DNA of 64,000 nucleotides from an uncultured Caulobacter sp. (lineage in GTDB: Bacteria > Pseudomonadota > Alphaproteobacteria > Caulobacterales > Caulobacteraceae): contig NZ_CAMQSF010000003.1 of NCBI RefSeq assembly GCF_947036865.1, positions 62,001 through 126,000 on the forward strand. Direction: 5' to 3'. Of this stretch, positions 53,676-63,125 are shown one piece after another. The notes beneath the pieces were generated by a model. That model was given only the letters and a program-made list of their open reading frames with translations, did no database searches and had not been told where the DNA came from. Positions within the stretch are counted from its first letter, which is position 1; every line of letters begins with the position of its first letter. The position numbers and the translations under genes are program-made.

Positions 53676-56600
53676 TGCTGTCCGATCTTTCCGTCCGTCG
53701 CCCCGTCTTCGCCGCCGTCGCGGCGATCATCCTCTGCGTCATCGGCCTGGCGGCCTTCTCGTCGCTGCCGGTGCGCGAGCTGCCCAGCGTCGATCCGCCG
53801 GTCGTGTCGATTTCCACGTCCTATCGCGGCGCCTCGGCCGAGGTCATCGAGGAGCGGATCACCCAGGTGATCGAGCGCCAGGTCGCGGGCATCCAGGGCA
53901 TCGACCGCGTCAACAGCTCCTCGCGCGACGGCCGCTCGCAGATCACCATCACCTTCAACCTGGACCGCGATCTCGACGCGGCGGCCAACGACGTGCGCGA
54001 CGCGGTCAGCCGCGTGACGTCCAACCTGCCCGACCAGGCCGATCCGCCGCAGATCGCCAAGGCCAACGCCGACGCCTCGCCGATCATCATCCTGAACCTG
54101 ACCTCGACCACGCTGGACCCGCTGCAACTGGCCGACTACGCCGACCGCTATCTGGTCGAGCGGATGTCGACCATCGACGGCGTGGCTCAGGCCAACCTGT
54201 TCGGCGCCAAGATCTACGCCATGCGGATCTGGCTCGACGCCAACGAGATGGCCGCGCGCGGGATCTCGGTGGATGACGTCGAGAACGCCCTGAATTCGCA
54301 GAACCTTGAACTGCCGGCCGGCTCCCTGGAAAGCTCCGCCAAGGACTTCACGATCCGGGTGGCCCGCACCTACGCCAAGCCCGAGGACTTCGCCCGCCTG
54401 CCGCTGAAGCCGGCGGACGCCAGCGGCTACGTGCTGCGGCTGGGCGACGTGGCCCGCATCGAAGAAGGGCCGGACGAGCGCCGCAAGCTGTTCCGCGGCA
54501 ACGGCGTCGATCAGGTCGGCATCGGCCTGACCCGCCAATCCCAGGCCAATGACGTCGCCATCTCCAAGGCCGTCCGCAAGGAGGTCGAGGCGATCAACCA
54601 GTCGCTGCCGCCAGGCACCAAGATGGTCGTCGCCGTCGACAACTCGGTCTTCACCGCCGAGGCGATCCGCGAGGTCTGGATCACCATGGCCCTGTCGATC
54701 GGGCTGGTGGTGCTGGTCAATCTGCTGTTCCTGGGCAGCTGGCGCTCGGCCCTGATCCCGTCGGTGGTCGCGCCGATCTGCATCCTGTCGACCTTCATCG
54801 TCCTGGCGCCGCTGGGCTTCTCGCTGAACCTCTTGACCCTGCTGGCCCTGGTGCTCGCCGTGGGCCTCGTCGTCGACGACGCCATCGTGGTGGTCGAGAA
54901 CATCCAGCGCCGCGTGGACGAAGGCGAGCCGGCCCTGGTGGCGGCCGAGCGCGGCACGCGCCAGGTGTTCTTCGCCGTCGTGGCCACCACGATCGTGCTG
55001 ATCTCGGTGTTCGCGCCGCTGATGTTCCTGCCCGGCTATATCGGCCGCCTGTTCGTCGAGCTGGCGGTGGCCATCGCCGCCGCCGTCGGCTTCTCGGCCC
55101 TGCTGGCGCTGACCCTGTCGCCGATGATGGCCTCCAAGCTGCTGCGGCCGGCCCATGGCGAGGGCTTCATCGCCCGCCGTGTCGACGCGGCCATGGAGGC
55201 GCTCAAGAACTCCTACCGCGCCTCGCTGGAAGGCATTCTGGGGGGCTGGTCGGCGGCGATCGCCGGCGGTCTGGTGGTCATCCTGGCCGCCTTCGCCGCG
55301 CTGCTGTTCGTCAGTCTGCCCAAGGAGCTGGTGCCGCAGGAAGACCGCGGTCGGGTCGATGTTTCCATCAGCGGTCCGGAAGGCGCGGGCTATGACTACA
55401 CCCTGGGCATCGGCCTGAAGATCGAGAAGATCGTCGCCCGGTATCGCGAGGAAGGCATCGCCGACCGCATCCTGCTGACCATTCCGCGCTTCGGCGGCAA
55501 CTCGTTCAACAGCGGCAACAGCGTCGTCGTGATGAAGCCGTGGGGCGAGCGCAAGAAGACCGCCGACGAGGTCGCCGCGGAGCTGAACAAGAGTCTGTCG
55601 AAGATCACCGGCGTGCGCGCCGTCGCCAGCGTGCGCGGGCCGTTCCAGCGGAACGGCGGCGGCGGCGGGGGCGGCACCAATGTCGACCTGATCGCCGTCG
55701 GCAACGACTATGTCCAGCTGGCTGCCTGGCTGAAGCCGATCCTGGACGCGGCCCAGGACAACCCCGGCCTGTCGCGGCCGCGCCTGGACTACGAGCCGAC
55801 CTCGCCGCGACTGTCGGTGCAGATCAATCAGGACAAGGCCGCTAGCCTGGGCGTCTCGGCCCAGTCGATCGGCCGAGCGCTGGAGACCATGTTCGGCTCG
55901 CGCAGGGCCACGACCTACATCAAGAACGGCCAGGAGTACGACGTCATCCTGCAGACCAACCTCGACCAGCGACGCAGCGTCGAGGACCTGAACCGGCTGC
56001 AGGTGCGCACCAGCTCCGGCGCGCTGGTGCCGCTGTCGACCGTGGTGTCCACGCAACTGCGCGGCGACACGCCCGATCGTCCGCGCGTCGACCGTCTGCG
56101 CTCGGTGACCCTGACGACCCAGCTCAATCCGGGCTACACCGTCGGCGACGCCGTCAAGTTCTTCCGCGAGCAAGCCGACGAGCGCCAAGCCCCTGGGGTC
56201 AGCATCAAGTGGGGCGGCCAGGCCAAGGACTATCTGGAGGGCTCGGGCGGCATCGCCGTGGCGTTCGGTCTAGCCCTGCTGCTGGTGTTCCTGGTGCTGG
56301 CGGCCCAGTTCGAGAGCTGGATCCACCCGGCGGTGATCATGCTGACCGTGCCGCTCGCGGCGCTGGGCGGCCTGTTCGGCCTGCTGGTGATGGGCTCGAC
56401 GATCAACACCTACAGCCAGATCGGCCTGATCATCCTGGTCGGCATCGCCACCAAGAACGGCATCCTGATCGTCGAGTTCGCCAACCAACTGCGCGACGAG
56501 GGCCTGACCGTCCGCGAGGCGGTGATCGAGGCGGCGGCCCTGCGCCTGCGCCCGATCATCATGACCTCGATCTCGGCCGCCATGGGCGCCTTGCCGCTGA

Positions 56601-56815
56601 TGCTGTGGGCCGGGGCCGGCGCGGGCAGCCGCAAGACGATCGGGGCGGTGATCTTCACTGGCGCGATCTTCGCCACCCTGCTGACTTTGTTCATCGTTCC
56701 GGTCTTCTACGACCTTCTGGCGCGCTTCACGAAGTCGCCGGAGTGGACGGCCCGCCAGATCGAAGAGTATGAAGCCCAGGAAAAGGCGGGCGAGGGGCAA
56801 ACCTCACCCGCATAG
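53675..56815 (+). CDS. RND efflux inner-membrane pump (AcrB/HAE1-like)
   Basis: LSVRRPVFAAVAAIILCVIGLAAF, LVVDDAIVVVENIQRR, GLIILVGIATKNGILIVEFANQ. Confidence 0.95.
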   Translation: MLSDLSVRRPVFAAVAAIILCVIGLAAFSSLPVRELPSVDPPVVSISTSYRGASAEVIEERITQVIERQVAGIQGIDRVNSSSRDGRSQITITFNLDRDLDAAANDVRDAVSRVTSNLPDQADPPQIAKANADASPIIILNLTSTTLDPLQLADYADRYLVERMSTIDGVAQANLFGAKIYAMRIWLDANEMAARGISVDDVENALNSQNLELPAGSLESSAKDFTIRVARTYAKPEDFARLPLKPADASGYVLRLGDVARIEEGPDERRKLFRGNGVDQVGIGLTRQSQANDVAISKAVRKEVEAINQSLPPGTKMVVAVDNSVFTAEAIREVWITMALSIGLVVLVNLLFLGSWRSALIPSVVAPICILSTFIVLAPLGFSLNLLTLLALVLAVGLVVDDAIVVVENIQRRVDEGEPALVAAERGTRQVFFAVVATTIVLISVFAPLMFLPGYIGRLFVELAVAIAAAVGFSALLALTLSPMMASKLLRPAHGEGFIARRVDAAMEALKNSYRASLEGILGGWSAAIAGGLVVILAAFAALLFVSLPKELVPQEDRGRVDVSISGPEGAGYDYTLGIGLKIEKIVARYREEGIADRILLTIPRFGGNSFNSGNSVVVMKPWGERKKTADEVAAELNKSLSKITGVRAVASVRGPFQRNGGGGGGGTNVDLIAVGNDYVQLAAWLKPILDAAQDNPGLSRPRLDYEPTSPRLSVQINQDKAASLGVSAQSIGRALETMFGSRRATTYIKNGQEYDVILQTNLDQRRSVEDLNRLQVRTSSGALVPLSTVVSTQLRGDTPDRPRVDRLRSVTLTTQLNPGYTVGDAVKFFREQADERQAPGVSIKWGGQAKDYLEGSGGIAVAFGLALLLVFLVLAAQFESWIHPAVIMLTVPLAALGGLFGLLVMGSTINTYSQIGLIILVGIATKNGILIVEFANQLRDEGLTVREAVIEAAALRLRPIIMTSISAAMGALPLMLWAGAGAGSRKTIGAVIFTGAIFATLLTLFIVPVFYDLLARFTKSPEWTARQIEEYEAQEKAGEGQTSPA

Positions 56816-56830
56816 AACGGGCGAGGAAGC

Positions 56831-59185
56831 ATGGCCGACGGCTCTCTGACGGCGAAGCGGCAGGAAATAGCGCTGCTGCGTCGCCTGGAGGAACGGATTC
56901 TCTGGCTGGCCGCGTGGACGATCCACAACGCCAACCATATCCGCCCCAGCCGCGACGGTCTGAAGGTCGGCGGCCATCAGGCGTCCAGCGCCTCTCTGAC
57001 CACGATCATGACGGCGCTCTACATGAAGGCGCTGCGGCCGCAGGACCGCGTGGCGGTCAAGCCGCACGCCAGCCCCGTCTTCCACGCCATCCAGCACCTG
57101 TTCGGCCGCCAGAGCCTGGAGAACCTCAAGCGGTTCCGCGCCATGGGCGGGGCTCAGTCCTACCCGTCGCGGACCAAGGACGTCGACGACGTCGACTTCT
57201 CCACGGGCTCGGTCGGTCTTGGCGTCGCCATGACCGCCTTCGCCTCGCTGGCCCAGGACTATCTGGCCGCGCGGGGCTCGGTGAAGCCCGAGAAGATGGG
57301 CAGGATGATCTCGCTGCTGGGCGACGCCGAGCTGGACGAGGGCAACATCTACGAAGCCCTGATCGAGGCCTGCAAGCACGACATCCGCAACACCTGGTGG
57401 ATCGTCGACTACAACCGCCAGAGCCTGGACGCCACGACCCAGGACCGGATGTTCACGCGCTACGGCGAGATCTTCGAGGCGGCCGGCTGGGCGGTCGAGA
57501 CGCTGAAATGGTCCAAGCGCCAGCGAGAGGCCTTCGCCAAGCCCGGCGGCGACAAGCTGCGCGCGTGGATCGAGACGGCGCCGAACGACCTCTTCTCGGC
57601 CCTGACCTATCAGGGCGGCGCGGCCTGGCGCGAGCGGCTGAACGCCGACCTGGCGGGCGACGCCGACGCCTTGGCCCTGATCGCGGCCTACAAGGACGTC
57701 GACCTGGCCGAACTGATGACCCAGCTGGGCGGTCACTGCCTGGAGACCCTGCTGGAGGCCTTCGAGAAGGCCGGCCAGGACGACCGCCCGCGCTTCTTCA
57801 TCGCCTATACGGTCAAGGGCCTGCGTCTGCCGTTCCAGGGGCACAAGGACAACCACGCCGGCCTGATGACGCCGGCCCAGATCGCCGAGCTGCGCGCGCG
57901 GCTCGGCGTCGTCGAGGGGGAGGAGTGGGATCCGCTGTCGGGCCTGTCGGCCGCCGAGCGCACGGCGCTGAAGGGCCTGATCGCCCGCGCGCCGTTCGCC
58001 GCCGAGGTCGAGCGCGAGCACGTGGCGCCGATCATCCCCACGCCGACCGCCGACGAACTGCTGGCCGCCGTCGCCGGCGGCGGCGAGCAGTCGACCCAGG
58101 CCGCGTTCGGCAAGGTGATGTTCGAGATCGCCGCCCGCAAGGACGAGTTCGCCGGCCACGTGGTGACGACCTCGCCCGACGTGACGGTCTCGACCAATCT
58201 CGGCGGCTTCGTGAACCGCCGGGGCGTGTTCCAGCGCCGCGCCCACGAGGACGTGTTCAAGCGCCGCCGCATCCCGTCGGCCCAGGTCTGGTCCAAGGCC
58301 GAGACCGGCCAGCACGTCGAGCTGGGCATCGCCGAGAACAATCTGTTCATCGCCCTGGCGGCCCTGGGGCTGACCGCGCCGCTGTTCGGCGAGCGGCTAT
58401 TCCCGGTGGGGACGCTGTACGACCCCTTCATCGCCCGCGGCCTCGATGCCCTGAACTATGCCTGCTACCAGGACGCCCGCTTCCTGCTGGTCGCCACGCC
58501 GTCCGGCCTGACCCTGGCGCCGGAGGGCGGCGCGCACCAGTCGATCAACGCCCCGGTGATCGGCATGGCCCAGCCCGGCCTCGACACCTATGAGCCGGCC
58601 TTCGCCGACGAGACCGCGGTGCTGATGGCGCACGCCTTCGACCGCATCCAGGCCGCGGACGGCGCCTCGACCTATCTGCGGCTCTCGACCCGGGTCATCG
58701 CCCAGCCCGACCGCCAGGACGACGCCTGGCGCCAGGGCGTCATCGACGGCGCCTATTGGCTGAAGCCCCCCGCGCCCGGCGCGCGGCTGGCTCTGGTCTA
58801 CAGCGGCGCCCTGGCGCCCGAAGCGCTCGCGGCCTTCGAGGCGCTGTCGGAGGACATGCCCGAGGCGGGCCTGCTGGCCGTCACCTCCGCGGACCTGCTG
58901 CACCGGAACTGGACGGCCGCCGGACGGTCGCGCTGGACGGGGCAGGGGACCCGCGCGTCGACGATCGAGACGCTGCTGGCGCCGCTGGACCGAGATGCTG
59001 GCCTGGTGACGCTGACCGACGGCGCGCCGCTGGCGCTGTCCTGGCTCGGCTCGGTGCGCGGGCAGAGAGTGCGGGCGCTGGGCCTCGAGGCCTTCGGTCA
59101 GTCGGGCGATCTGCCGGACCTCTACGCGCGATACCGTCTGGACGCCGACGCCGTGCTCGACGCCTGCGCCGACCTGCTGAGCTAG
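56831..59185 (+). CDS. Transketolase-like thiamine-diphosphate enzyme (homodimeric PDH E1/transketolase type)
   Basis: GGHQASSASLTTIMTALYM, LLGDAELDEGNIYEALIEA (ThDP motif), HVELGIAENNLFIALAALG. Confidence 0.88.
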   Translation: MADGSLTAKRQEIALLRRLEERILWLAAWTIHNANHIRPSRDGLKVGGHQASSASLTTIMTALYMKALRPQDRVAVKPHASPVFHAIQHLFGRQSLENLKRFRAMGGAQSYPSRTKDVDDVDFSTGSVGLGVAMTAFASLAQDYLAARGSVKPEKMGRMISLLGDAELDEGNIYEALIEACKHDIRNTWWIVDYNRQSLDATTQDRMFTRYGEIFEAAGWAVETLKWSKRQREAFAKPGGDKLRAWIETAPNDLFSALTYQGGAAWRERLNADLAGDADALALIAAYKDVDLAELMTQLGGHCLETLLEAFEKAGQDDRPRFFIAYTVKGLRLPFQGHKDNHAGLMTPAQIAELRARLGVVEGEEWDPLSGLSAAERTALKGLIARAPFAAEVEREHVAPIIPTPTADELLAAVAGGGEQSTQAAFGKVMFEIAARKDEFAGHVVTTSPDVTVSTNLGGFVNRRGVFQRRAHEDVFKRRRIPSAQVWSKAETGQHVELGIAENNLFIALAALGLTAPLFGERLFPVGTLYDPFIARGLDALNYACYQDARFLLVATPSGLTLAPEGGAHQSINAPVIGMAQPGLDTYEPAFADETAVLMAHAFDRIQAADGASTYLRLSTRVIAQPDRQDDAWRQGVIDGAYWLKPPAPGARLALVYSGALAPEALAAFEALSEDMPEAGLLAVTSADLLHRNWTAAGRSRWTGQGTRASTIETLLAPLDRDAGLVTLTDGAPLALSWLGSVRGQRVRALGLEAFGQSGDLPDLYARYRLDADAVLDACADLLS

Positions 59186-59538
59186 AACCCGCTCAGGATC
59201 GTCATCCCCGATAGCAGGCCGTCTCGGAAGTGATAGACCAGCCGCGCCCGGCTATCGGTCCAGACGCGACCGTCGGCGGTCTTGACCGAGTACTGGGCCT
59301 CGATCAGCAACGCGTCTGGGGTCTCCTCGAGGACTTCGATCAGCTCGATATCCGCGTCGATCGTGGCGAACACCCGCGCGAAGTGGCCGAGGACCGCTTC
59401 CTTGCCGCTCAAGGGTTGGCCCATGTCCAAGGTGTTGGGCCAGACGGCCTTGGGATGAATCAGTGGGCGCAGGCGTGGCAGATCGCGCGCGTTGAAGGCC
59501 GCGTAGGCTTTTTCCAGCACGGCCCGCGGCGTTTCCAT
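59182..59538 (-). CDS. SnoaL/NTF2-like protein
   Basis: VLEKAYAAFNARDLPRLRPLIHPKAVWPN... typical SnoaL-like fold sequence. Confidence 0.8.
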   Translation of the reverse strand: METPRAVLEKAYAAFNARDLPRLRPLIHPKAVWPNTLDMGQPLSGKEAVLGHFARVFATIDADIELIEVLEETPDALLIEAQYSVKTADGRVWTDSRARLVYHFRDGLLSGMTILSGF

Positions 59539-59692
59539 GGCGCGTCAACCCCAGTGCTATCCGCCAGGCAAGCCGGCGTCCCGTCGGCCTCGCCGCCGGG
59601 ATCGCCATGCATGCGCCAGAACGCGCCGCGGCGACGTGTGTCACAATGCCGCAGGTACGGGTTCGATCAAGAGCGGTTCGCGGCCTTCGGGA

Positions 59693-60211
59693 TTACGGGG
59701 CCGGCTTGTACCCCGTCTCGACCATCAGGTAGGCGATCAGATCCGTGCGATCCTTGGGATCGTGCAGGCCCGCATAGGTCATCTTGGTGCCCGGCAGGAA
59801 CTCGCGCGGGTTGTTCAGCCACTTGTCCAGATGCTCGGCGTCCCAGGTGAAGCCCGCCGCCTTCAGCGCGTCCGAATAGGCATAGCCCGCCTTGGAGCCG
59901 ACCTTGCGGCCGAACACGCCGTAAAGGTTCGGACCGGTCAGGTCCGGACCGCCTTGGGTCGCGGTGTGGCAGGAGCGGCAGAAGGCGAACTTGCTCTGGC
60001 CATTCGAAACGTCGGCGGTGTTGTACGGCGCGGGGAGGGCGGCGACCGCCGCCGCCTTGGCCGCGTCGGACGGCGCGGCGGCGGGGGCCGACGCGGTCGC
60101 GGGCGCGTCGGCCGGGGCCGAGGCCGGCGCCTCGCTGGAGCTTCCGCCATCCTTCGAACAGGCCGAAACGGCCACACAAAGCGCCGCGACGGCGAGGTTC
60201 AACACGCGCAT
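59693..60211 (-). CDS. Lipoprotein c-type cytochrome with Ala/Pro-rich linker
   Basis: Lipobox VSAC; CRSCH haem motif; PNLYGVFGRKVGSKAGYAYSDALK; distal Met in PGTKM. Confidence 0.9.
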   Translation of the reverse strand: MRVLNLAVAALCVAVSACSKDGGSSSEAPASAPADAPATASAPAAAPSDAAKAAAVAALPAPYNTADVSNGQSKFAFCRSCHTATQGGPDLTGPNLYGVFGRKVGSKAGYAYSDALKAAGFTWDAEHLDKWLNNPREFLPGTKMTYAGLHDPKDRTDLIAYLMVETGYKPAP

Positions 60212-60346
60212 GGTGATCCCTGACAGACGTTTAGCCGCACGGTGTGCGACCGCGCGACGCATTGCAAGTCCTTATAAAATCAGGCCCCGCGCCCTGTCAC
60301 GGAACGGCGGTCCTTAAGGTGTCGCGCGCGGTGACGCTGCGACAAT

Positions 60347-60438
60347 TGTGGATATCCCTGTGATTCTCCTTGTGAAAAGTGGAACCGCAAACCGTGGGTC
60401 TGCACATAACGGTTTGACGGATGTTAACCATAAATTTT
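60347..60438 (+). promoter_or_regulatory. gcrA upstream regulatory region: DnaA-box-like, GANTC and CtrA-like motifs
   Basis: TGTGGATAT 60347-60355 (1 mismatch to DnaA box); GATTC 60362-60366; TTAA-N7-TTTT 60424-60438 near TTAA-N7-TTAA. Confidence 0.55.
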
Positions 60439-60490
60439 ACCCCTTTTTCCAGGGAGCGGGCTGGCTCCGATTTGGCTGGGAAACAGGATC

Positions 60491-60994
60491 ATGGACTGGA
60501 GCGAGGAACGCACCGCGACGCTCAAGAAGCTGTGGCTGGAAGGCCTCAGCGCGAGCCAGGTGGCCCGTCAATTGGGCGGCGTCAGCCGCAGCGCGGTGAT
60601 CGGCAAGGTCCATCGCCTGGGCATCACCGTCCGCGAGGTTCCCGTCCGTCAACGGACGACCGGCGCGCGCTCGCCCTCGCGGATCCAGGCGCGCCGTCCG
60701 AGCCGCGAGACCACGGTCGCGCCGCGTGTCGCGCCGCGCCCCGAGCGCGTCGAGGAGGAGCTGCCGCCGACCTCGGGCATCCTCGACCTCGGCGCCCACT
60801 CGTGCCGCTGGCCGATCGGCAATCCCGAGGGCGATGATTTCGGCTTCTGCGGTCGGCCCAAGCTGAGCACGCGCGGCGCCTATTGCGAACAGCACACCGC
60901 CGGCGCCTTCCGCCGCCTCGCGGGCGGCGCGGCCGTCGAGACCTGGGCGCTCCAGGGCGTCAAGGAAAGGCGTGTCCTGCCGCGCCAGATCTGA
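60491..60994 (+). CDS. gcrA: GcrA cell cycle regulator
   Basis: MDWSEERTATLKKLWLEGLSASQVARQLGGVSRSAVIGKVHRLG; C-terminal CRWPIGNP...FCGRP...YCEQH. Confidence 0.97.
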   Translation: MDWSEERTATLKKLWLEGLSASQVARQLGGVSRSAVIGKVHRLGITVREVPVRQRTTGARSPSRIQARRPSRETTVAPRVAPRPERVEEELPPTSGILDLGAHSCRWPIGNPEGDDFGFCGRPKLSTRGAYCEQHTAGAFRRLAGGAAVETWALQGVKERRVLPRQI

Positions 60995-61051
60995 CCGTCT
61001 CGGCGCAGACCCTTCGCGATGTCCCTTCATTTCTAGATCACCGAGTCTCCC

Positions 61052-61261
61052 ATGAACATGGTCCTGATCGAGAACGCCGCCGGCAGCAGCCAAGTGATCA
61101 CCATCATCGAGGAGTTCGCCGGCCACTCGGTGTCGCGCGACCTCAACCCGGGCGACCACGCCCGCATCCCGGTGACCCAGTTCAAGTCGATCACGGTGCG
61201 CGAGACCTATCCCGACGACTGGCTTACCCGCGGCCGAAGCCGCAATCGCGCCGCCGCCTGA
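61052..61261 (+). CDS. Small 69-aa hypothetical protein
   Basis: MNMVLIENAAGSSQVITIIEEFAGHSVSRDLNPGDHARIPVTQFKSITVRETYPDDW; followed by a strong terminator. Confidence 0.6.
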   Translation: MNMVLIENAAGSSQVITIIEEFAGHSVSRDLNPGDHARIPVTQFKSITVRETYPDDWLTRGRSRNRAAA

Positions 61262-61288
61262 AACGCGGGCATGGATCGCCCCCGACAA

Positions 61289-61315
61289 CCCCGCGAAGCC
61301 CTTCGCGGGGTTTTT
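61289..61315 (+). terminator. Intrinsic terminator
   Basis: Perfect 10-bp stem CCCCGCGAAG-cc-CTTCGCGGGG followed by TTTTT. Confidence 0.92.
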
Positions 61316-61398
61316 CATGTCCTCCGCGAGCGCCGTAGATTGCGCGCGCGTTAACCTTGTGAGACACAGAGCGCCGTTTTTGGGGGCGGAAGCGGATC

Positions 61399-61926
61399 AT
61401 GGGCGAGGGGGACGAGCGGGCGGACGTGGCCGACGACCACGCGCTGCCGCTGCCGAGCTATCTCAGTTACTTGCTTTACCAGACCGAGCAGCATCGTCGC
61501 GCGGCGGCGGCGGATCTTCTGGCGCGGCACGGGCTGACCTTCGCCAAGTGGGTGGCGATGATCTCGCTGAGGCGGTTCGGCGACCTGTCGATGACGCGCC
61601 TCGCCAAGTTGGCCGCCACCGACCGCACCACCCTGACCCGCTCGATCGACGGCCTGATCGCCGACGGTCTCGTGGTTCGCGGCGCCTCGAGCCGGGATCG
61701 CCGGATCGTGGTGATCCGCCTGACCGACGAGGGCCGTGATCTGCTGGAGCGCATCCGCGCCGAGATCCGGCCGCTGAACCGCGACATCTGCTCCAATCTG
61801 ACGACGGAAGAGCAGGCGGCCATGACCCGCTACCTGCAGAAGATGCTGACCGGGCTGATCGTCGAGCCGGACTGGAAACAGGACGTCATCGGCTTTTCCG
61901 CCCCGGCCCCGCCGGAGACGGCTTAA
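61399..61926 (+). CDS. MarR family transcriptional regulator
   Basis: MTRLAKLAATDRTTLTRSIDGLIADGLVVRGASSRDRRIVVIRLTDEGRDLLERI. Confidence 0.92.
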   Translation: MGEGDERADVADDHALPLPSYLSYLLYQTEQHRRAAAADLLARHGLTFAKWVAMISLRRFGDLSMTRLAKLAATDRTTLTRSIDGLIADGLVVRGASSRDRRIVVIRLTDEGRDLLERIRAEIRPLNRDICSNLTTEEQAAMTRYLQKMLTGLIVEPDWKQDVIGFSAPAPPETA

Positions 61927-61941
61927 GGCCGCCACCGGCGC

Positions 61942-62373
61942 CTAGTCGTCGAACTTGACCCGCCCGCGCCCCGACTTCACGGTGGATCGCTTCGACTTGC
62001 CGTCCAGCCTCTTCAGCTTGCTGGAATAGGTCGGCTTGGTCGCCTTGCGCGGCTTGGGCTTTTCGGTGGCGCGGCGGATCAGGTCGACCAGGCGCTCCAG
62101 CGCGTCCTGGCGGTTCATTTCCTGGGACCGGCTCCCCTGGGCGAACAGCACCAGCACGCCGTCCTGGGTCAGGCGGCTGCCGGCCAGGGCCTCCAGCCGC
62201 GCCTTGACGTCGTCGGGCAGCGCCGGCGAGTTGCGCACGTCGAACCGCAGCTCGATCGCCGTCGAGGTCTTGTTGACGTGCTGGCCGCCCGGACCCGAGG
62301 CGCGCGTCGCCTTCCAGACGAGTTCGTCCTCGTCGATCCGCAGCCAGGAGGTGATCTCGATCATCTGCGGCAT
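61942..62373 (-). CDS. arfB: Alternative ribosome-rescue peptidyl-tRNA hydrolase ArfB
   Basis: FKATRASGPGGQHVNKTSTAIELRFDV (GGQ); basic C-terminal tail. Confidence 0.92.
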   Translation of the reverse strand: MPQMIEITSWLRIDEDELVWKATRASGPGGQHVNKTSTAIELRFDVRNSPALPDDVKARLEALAGSRLTQDGVLVLFAQGSRSQEMNRQDALERLVDLIRRATEKPKPRKATKPTYSSKLKRLDGKSKRSTVKSGRGRVKFDD

Positions 62374-62378
62374 GGCCT

Positions 62379-62840
62379 TTAGCGTGGCGCCGCGCGCTTG
62401 GCCTTGACCACCAGCTGGTCCAGGGCCTGCAGGAACCGCGACCGGTCCGCGTTCGAGAAGGCCGCCGGACCCTTGGTCACTTCGCCCATAGAGCGCAGGT
62501 GCTCGCCGATCGAGCGCGAGGCCAGGGCCGAGCCGATCATGTCGGGCGTGAACATCCGCCCGTTGGGCGCCACCGCCGCGCCGCCGGCCTTCAGCACCCG
62601 GTCGGCCAGGGGGATGTCGTTGGTCACCACCACGTCGCCGCGACCGACGCGCTCGGCGATCCAGTCGTCGGCGAGATCGGGGCCCGCGTCGACGACGATT
62701 TGCTCGATGACCGGCGTCTGGGGCACGCGGATCCAGCTGTTGGAGACCACGAAGGTCTTGAAGCCATGGCGCGCGGCGACCTTGTAGGCCTCGTCCTTCA
62801 CGGGGCAGGCGTCGGCGTCGATGAAGAGGGTCGCGGCCAT
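62379..62840 (-). CDS. YaiI/YqxD family (DUF188) protein
   Basis: LFIDADACPVKDEAYKVAARHG...VVTNDIPLADRVL...SIGEHLRSMG. Confidence 0.92.
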   Translation of the reverse strand: MAATLFIDADACPVKDEAYKVAARHGFKTFVVSNSWIRVPQTPVIEQIVVDAGPDLADDWIAERVGRGDVVVTNDIPLADRVLKAGGAAVAPNGRMFTPDMIGSALASRSIGEHLRSMGEVTKGPAAFSNADRSRFLQALDQLVVKAKRAAPR

Positions 62841-62872
62841 CGCCTTGCGCCTTGGAAAACGCCCGAGGAAAG

Positions 62873-62947
<75 letters not shown>

Positions 62948-63015
62948 GCGGGCTGGAGGCCCGAGGTCAGGGCTTATGCCGTCTGCGGGGGTGAAGGGCA
63001 AGGGCGGCCCCGCCG

Positions 63016-63120
63016 TGCGTCCTTCGAGGCTCACCTTCGGCTCGCACCTCAGGATGAGGAATGCACTACAGAGAGCCTCATCCTGAGGTGCGCGCTCTTG
63101 AGCGCGCCTCGAAGGACGCA
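63016..63120. repeat. Intergenic inverted repeat (REP-like)
   Basis: TGCGTCCTTCGAGGC...CACCTCAGGATGAGG / CCTCATCCTGAGGTG...GCCTCGAAGGACGCA. Confidence 0.8.
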
Positions 63121-63125
63121 GAGCC

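Noticed and set aside
53252-56188. 978-aa minus-strand ORF antisense to the RND pump
   Set aside because: His/Gln/Arg/Asp-rich low-complexity translation with no recognisable domain; a shadow ORF typical of GC-rich genomes opposite a clear RND gene.
60020-60150. Alanine/proline repeat tract as a possible tandem repeat or CRISPR-like feature
   Set aside because: It is the Ala/Pro-rich linker of the lipoprotein cytochrome c; codons are irregular and there are no spacers.
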